Assembly (NCBI GenBank): GCA_028565635.1
Contig: JAOXYB010069100.1
Coordinates: 1-10,018 of the forward strand
DNA: 10,018 nucleotides
Origin: Phoronis ovalis
Taxonomy: Eukaryota; Phoronida; Phoronidae
Direction of reading: 5' to 3'
The position numbers and the translations under genes were made by a program. Positions within the stretch are counted from its first letter, which is position 1; the number at the start of each line of letters is the position of its first letter. Below, one piece after another: positions 7,349 to 10,018 of this stretch. The notes beneath the pieces are model-generated. The model was not told the DNA's origin. It searched no databases and saw nothing but the letters and a program-made list of their open reading frames with translations.

Positions 7349-8609
7349 TGTAAATTAAGACGCATTGTTTTTTTTATTGAATGCACCTATTACAGTTCGA
7401 TGGCAAGAAATAATATCTCGGATGCATCTACGTGATGTGGAAAGAGATTAGAACAAAGCTTTAGTGTATCAAAAAACATTTGAATTTTTCCAAGTTAAAA
7501 AAAGTTAGAGCTATAAAAGAAAAAAAAAACTATTATGAATTATACTGATTAAACTTGTTCATATTTTGCCATAAATAGATGGACTGATGTTTTTTTAGGT
7601 GTTAGCTGTAAATTTAGAATATAATTGTTTTCAATTAAAATATTTCCGCTTCCAAAAATATTTCAAGCTGTACGTGGGTCACTGTTGCAGTTGAACTTAC
7701 TGGATTGTTTTCGCTGAACCATAGTTCTAGTTTCGCGCAATATCATGATTACTCACTTAGTTAAAAGTCATTTTACTTATTTCTTATTATATAGCTCCCA
7801 GTAGATTGTTAAAAGTATTATATTTTATAATTGTAGCACTGTATGATTGACCATGTAAACATTTCTACAAAAGCACACCAAGTATCAACACATAAGTAGG
7901 ATATACCAATTTACAGTGAATGTTCGTCTTTACCTTGATAACTTTGCTGTATATGCTAAAAGAATTTCATTGCTTTTAGTTTATATTAATTATAAAATAT
8001 CGAGATACAAGAAATATTGTTGAAATACAGTTTTGTAGAACTTATAACAATAATTTTTGCCATTTCAGCTTTGTAGGTGAAAGGGTTTTTGATTTACATT
8101 TTTTGAAATTAAAATTCGAAAAACAGACTTTTCCCCCAAAATAGCCAGATAATGTGACCCAATTAAAACTATTCAACCTTTATAGGATATGTAAAATTTA
8201 GAGTATTAGCTCTTTAAAAATTATATTTTTATATGTCTATCTGTTCATATTAATAACTAAAACATGAGTGCAGATATATATGCACCTTTTTGTATATCTA
8301 GAGACTTTAAAATTCGAAATTGAAATATTAAAATTATAAATAAATACTTTGCTTAAATTTTTTTAATTTCTATAATCAAGTAAATTGTTAAAGTTATTAT
8401 ATTTTCTAAAGTGAATTGTGCTGGTTGTTTCATTTTAGCAAGTAAAAAGCAAAAAAAATGCGAATATTGATAAATGCAAGTAAATTATAAGTATACGTAG
8501 TTGAAGCAAAATGAGAGTGCCACGTTACATGCAGATTCTGTTCACACAAGTAGATAGAAAAGGACAGCTGAGAAACACAGGGGATATCCCATTGCACTCA
8601 GTGACCCCG
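7349..8609. other. AT-rich stretch, no gene seen
   Basis: This holds homopolymer A and T runs and very AT-rich sequence. Acceptor-like pyrimidine-AG sites occur (for example TTTTTGCCATTTCAG ending at 8068), but no open exon follows them. No repeat beyond simple AT-richness was found. Confidence 0.45.
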
Positions 8610-8723
8610 CATATACTTTAAATTGTTTTAATTAATGTTTTAATTGAGTTACGGTAATGAAAATTAATAGGAAAGTTAATTGAACAATTATCTTTTCATT
8701 GATTATATAATAATGATCAGTCA

Positions 8724-8735
8724 CCACCAGGAGCC
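8724..8735 (+). promoter_or_regulatory. CTCF-like motif in array unit
   Basis: CCACCAGGAGCC matches the published CTCF core CCASYAGRKGGC at 10 of 12 positions. Binding is inferred only from the motif. Confidence 0.25.
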
Positions 8736-9094
8736 GCCACGTGAAAGTTTATCTTTTTTATTATTACAGCAGTGTTTGAGATAGAGTAGTGAAACTTCCT
8801 AAACAAGTTAATTGAACAATAATCCATTAATGTATTGCGTAATAGTGAACAAAATCACCATAAGGGGTCACTACGTGAATTTTACGTTTTTTGAGATAGT
8901 ATAATGAACATTGGTGGACAGGTTAAATAAATAATTATATTTTAATTGGTTACGTAATAATGAACAATGTCATCGGCCAAATCAAATTTTCTGTTATTTA
9001 TAAATCACATAGTAATGATGATAGAATAATGAAACTTGGTGGATAAGTTAATTGGATGATAGCCTTTTAATTCATTACGTAGTTGACAAGGTCG

Positions 9095-9106
9095 CCACCA
9101 GGGGCC
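9095..9106 (+). promoter_or_regulatory. CTCF-like motif in last left-arm unit
   Basis: CCACCAGGGGCC matches CCASYAGRKGGC at 11 of 12 positions; the mismatch is the conserved G at position 11. It points towards the inverted arm. Confidence 0.3.
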
Positions 9107-9138
9107 ACCACATGAAAGTGTATATTTTGAATTATAAC

Positions 9139-9228
9139 CCAAGTTGCCAGAAGTCGAAAATGAATGAGCCCAGTATTTCCGTATGTGGATAACGAAGTAC
9201 AGCGGCGAATCGCTAAACGATTGTTTTC
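9139..9228 (-). CDS. Candidate exon 3 of an unrecognised gene fragment
   Basis: The exon follows an acceptor, CTTTACAAG, at 9230-9229 and runs to a GG|GTTATA donor-like site at 9138-9137. It is 90 bases long. Read in the frame left by the upstream candidate exon, it begins by completing a Gly codon and continues KQSFSDSPLYFVIHIRKYWA, then HSFSTSGNL. Its 3' limit falls exactly where the repeat array begins. The donor is weak (GTTATA), and the frame also stays open into the array to about 9005, so the end is uncertain. No domain is recognised. Confidence 0.2.
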
Positions 9229-9323
9229 CTTGTAAAGTAACAATTCGTAATAATTGAGTATTAGTATCACCTACGAGTAACGGAGCTACGATATCCGAGT
9301 ACACGTATAAAGGGAGTACATAC

Positions 9324-9388
9324 CGAAATTAAGATCCGCAGGATGAGGTGATGGAACAGCTGAATTGAAAGAAATGGAACCGTCAAAT
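9324..9388 (-). CDS. Candidate exon 2 of an unrecognised gene fragment
   Basis: A 65-base stretch lies between TTAAAG (acceptor, AG at 9390-9389) and a consensus donor GTATGT (GT at 9323-9322). Joined to exon 1 at phase 2 it completes an Arg codon and reads FDGSISFNSAVPSPHPADLN, then F, and leaves phase 1 for exon 3. The acceptor has a poor pyrimidine tract. A stronger-looking acceptor (TTTCTTTCAATTCAG) lies inside the exon but would bring a stop into frame. The intron to exon 3 would be 95 bases. Confidence 0.22.
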
Positions 9389-9551
9389 CTTTAATTTTAA
9401 ATTTGACATGACCACTGACATTATAATAATCCATGTCAATCAGTTGCAGTCCTTTAGACGTAAACAATCTTGATAGTTTCTGGTTGTAAAAACAAGTTCT
9501 GTTGCACGATCGAAATAAATGAACATATAAAAAGTAAATGTTTGTTTATAC

Positions 9552-9626
9552 CTTTCTCTTAGATTCCGCATTCTTTGATCACGAGTATTTTGTGCTTCAC
9601 CAGGTATTTTCTTCGCCCCGGGGCTA
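9552..9626 (-). CDS. Candidate exon 1 of an unrecognised gene fragment
   Basis: A 75-base exon follows the good acceptor TTTTTTTTCTGGAACCAG (AG at 9628-9627) and ends at donor AAAG|GTATAA (GT at 9551-9550). It enters and leaves in phase 2. The peptide is hydrophilic and charged: SPGAKKIPGEAQNTRDQRMR, then NLRE. Only this frame is open. The intron to exon 2 would be 163 bases. The sequence lies between the two inverted repeat arms and is less AT-rich than they are. An upstream exon would have to lie beyond the right arm. Function is not recognised. Confidence 0.25.
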
Positions 9627-9655
9627 CTGGTTCCAGAAAAAAAAATTGATCTAGC

Positions 9656-9826
9656 CGGTGGCGGCTCTTTGTGGTGACGTTGTTCATTACGCAACCAATT
9701 AAAATATAATTATTTACTTAACCTGCCCACCAAATTTCATTATGCACTATCTCAAACATTACTAGTTATAAATAAAAACGTAAATTTCACGTAGCGACCC
9801 CTGGTGGTGATTTTGTTCGCTATTAT
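9656..9826 (-). repeat. Inverted copies of the array unit (right arm)
   Basis: Read on the minus strand, this segment matches the left-arm unit in order: the TCACCACCAGGGG core, GTGAAATTTACG, GAGATAGTGCATAATGAAAT, GGTGGGCAGGTTAAGTAAAT, TTTTAATTGGTTGCGTAATG, then a second core. The two cores (ending at 9810 and 9677 on the + strand) are 133 bases apart. The match stops near 9826, where unrelated sequence begins, so the arm is truncated compared with the left. Confidence 0.8.
9792..9807 (-). promoter_or_regulatory. Near-consensus CTCF-like motif, facing the left arm
   Basis: On the minus strand CCACCAGGGGTCGCTA differs at one base from the vertebrate CTCF core CCACCAGGGGGCGCTA. It is the best match in the window and faces the + strand motifs of the left arm. 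Whether the host has a CTCF with this specificity is not known from the sequence. Confidence 0.35.
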
Positions 9827-10018
9827 GGCCCTATTACACTACGACCACGAATCATCACGAATTGATAAATTTTAGAATTCGTGGTTGAATCGTAACCAGT
9901 TCGTGAACTTCGTAACTGATTCATATACATTCGTAGTCGGCTCTTGAAGTTCTTGAGCAATCGGGAATTCGTGGCGAAAGTTTTGAACTGTTCAAAATTT
10001 CGGCCACGAATTCCCGAT
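9827..10018. repeat. ATTCGTGG-rich segment, probable start of another repeat element
   Basis: Similarity to the array stops and a new sequence starts near GGCCCTATTACACTACGACC. ATTCGTGG-like words or their complements occur around 9844, 9854, 9877, 9899, 9908, 9929, 9967 and 10004. ACCACGAAT (9844-9852) and ATTCGTGGT (9877-9885) form an inverted pair. No coding frame is present. The segment runs off the window. Confidence 0.5.
9960..10018. repeat. 59-bp imperfect hairpin at the window edge
   Basis: ATCGGGAATTCGTGGC (9960-9975) is the exact reverse complement of GCCACGAATTCCCGAT (10003-10018). Pairing continues inwards through GAAAGTTTTGAAC against GTTCAAAATTTCG with one mismatch and one extra base, leaving almost no loop. 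The window ends exactly at the outer base of the stem, so the true length may be greater. Confidence 0.85.

Larger units (their letters stand above)
8610..9138 (+). repeat. Tandem array of about 115-134-bp units (left arm)
   Basis: Units can be aligned on a core resembling TCACCACCAGGGGCCGCCAC followed by GTGAAA. Cores start at 8721, 8855, 8970 (decayed) and 9092, giving spacings of 134, 115 and 122. Each is followed by a T-rich part, then GAGATAGAATAATGAAACTT, GGTGGACAAGTTAATTGA and TTTTAATTGATTACGTAATA, with differences among copies. A shortened unit lacking the core precedes them at about 8610-8720. Divergence is substantial, so the array is old. The same unit is found inverted at 9656-9826. 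Confidence 0.8.

Noticed and set aside
9005-9304. 99-codon minus-strand ORF taken as a single-exon gene
   Set aside because: It starts in a putative intron and runs through the repeat array. Only its middle portion (9139-9228) is kept, as a low-confidence exon.
1-10018. Bacterial features, CRISPR array, operon or phage-like system
   Set aside because: There is no evenly spaced direct-repeat array with unique spacers, no Shine-Dalgarno-led gene series, and coding density is far too low.

Overview
The window looks like animal nuclear DNA, most likely from a marine invertebrate such as a mollusc or another lophotrochozoan. That placement is an inference from general character, not from a recognised gene. 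The evidence is strong AT-richness, no dense ORF layout (no open frame reaches 100 codons), polyadenylation signals, plausible GT..AG splice sites, and several short non-coding mobile elements and tandem repeats. Most of the window is intergenic or intronic.

Layout. Positions 1-168 hold the end of a protein-coding exon on the + strand, with a TAG stop. A 3' untranslated region and an AATAAA signal follow at 381-386, with a second AATAAA at 798-803. Positions 864-1333 hold a short element with inverted CCCGGGG-type ends, flanked by 9-bp direct repeats. About 1343-4257 is AT-rich with no supported gene. Positions 4258-4650 hold a degenerate GGACAATT tandem and a second short element. That element has near-perfect G7CAGTCA inverted ends and an internal array of about 32-bp units. 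Positions 4650-5700 contain several hairpins and a three-copy minisatellite. Around 5642-5923 is a lone ATG-initiated 93-codon minus-strand ORF of doubtful status. Near 6435-6510 a TATA box and a GTAAGT donor could mark a non-coding first exon. Positions 6515-8609 are AT-rich with no gene seen, apart from a perfect 16-bp-arm palindrome at 7315-7348.

The most structured part is 8610-9826. Four or so tandem units of about 115-134 bp run in one orientation (8610-9138). Copies of the same unit run in the opposite orientation at 9656-9826. Between them lies about 500 bp of non-repeat sequence. This resembles a fold-back type element, or paired inverted arrays. Several units carry a sequence very close to the published CTCF consensus, and the motifs in the two arms point towards each other. 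In the central segment, three short minus-strand exon candidates (9552-9626, 9324-9388, 9139-9228) can be joined through GT..AG introns in a single frame. This is either a captured gene fragment or part of a real gene with repeat-filled introns. From about 9827 a different sequence begins, rich in ATTCGTGG/CCACGAAT motifs and ending in a 59-bp hairpin at the window edge.

No interacting set of genes is visible. The window is mainly a record of repeat insertion next to the 3' end of one gene.
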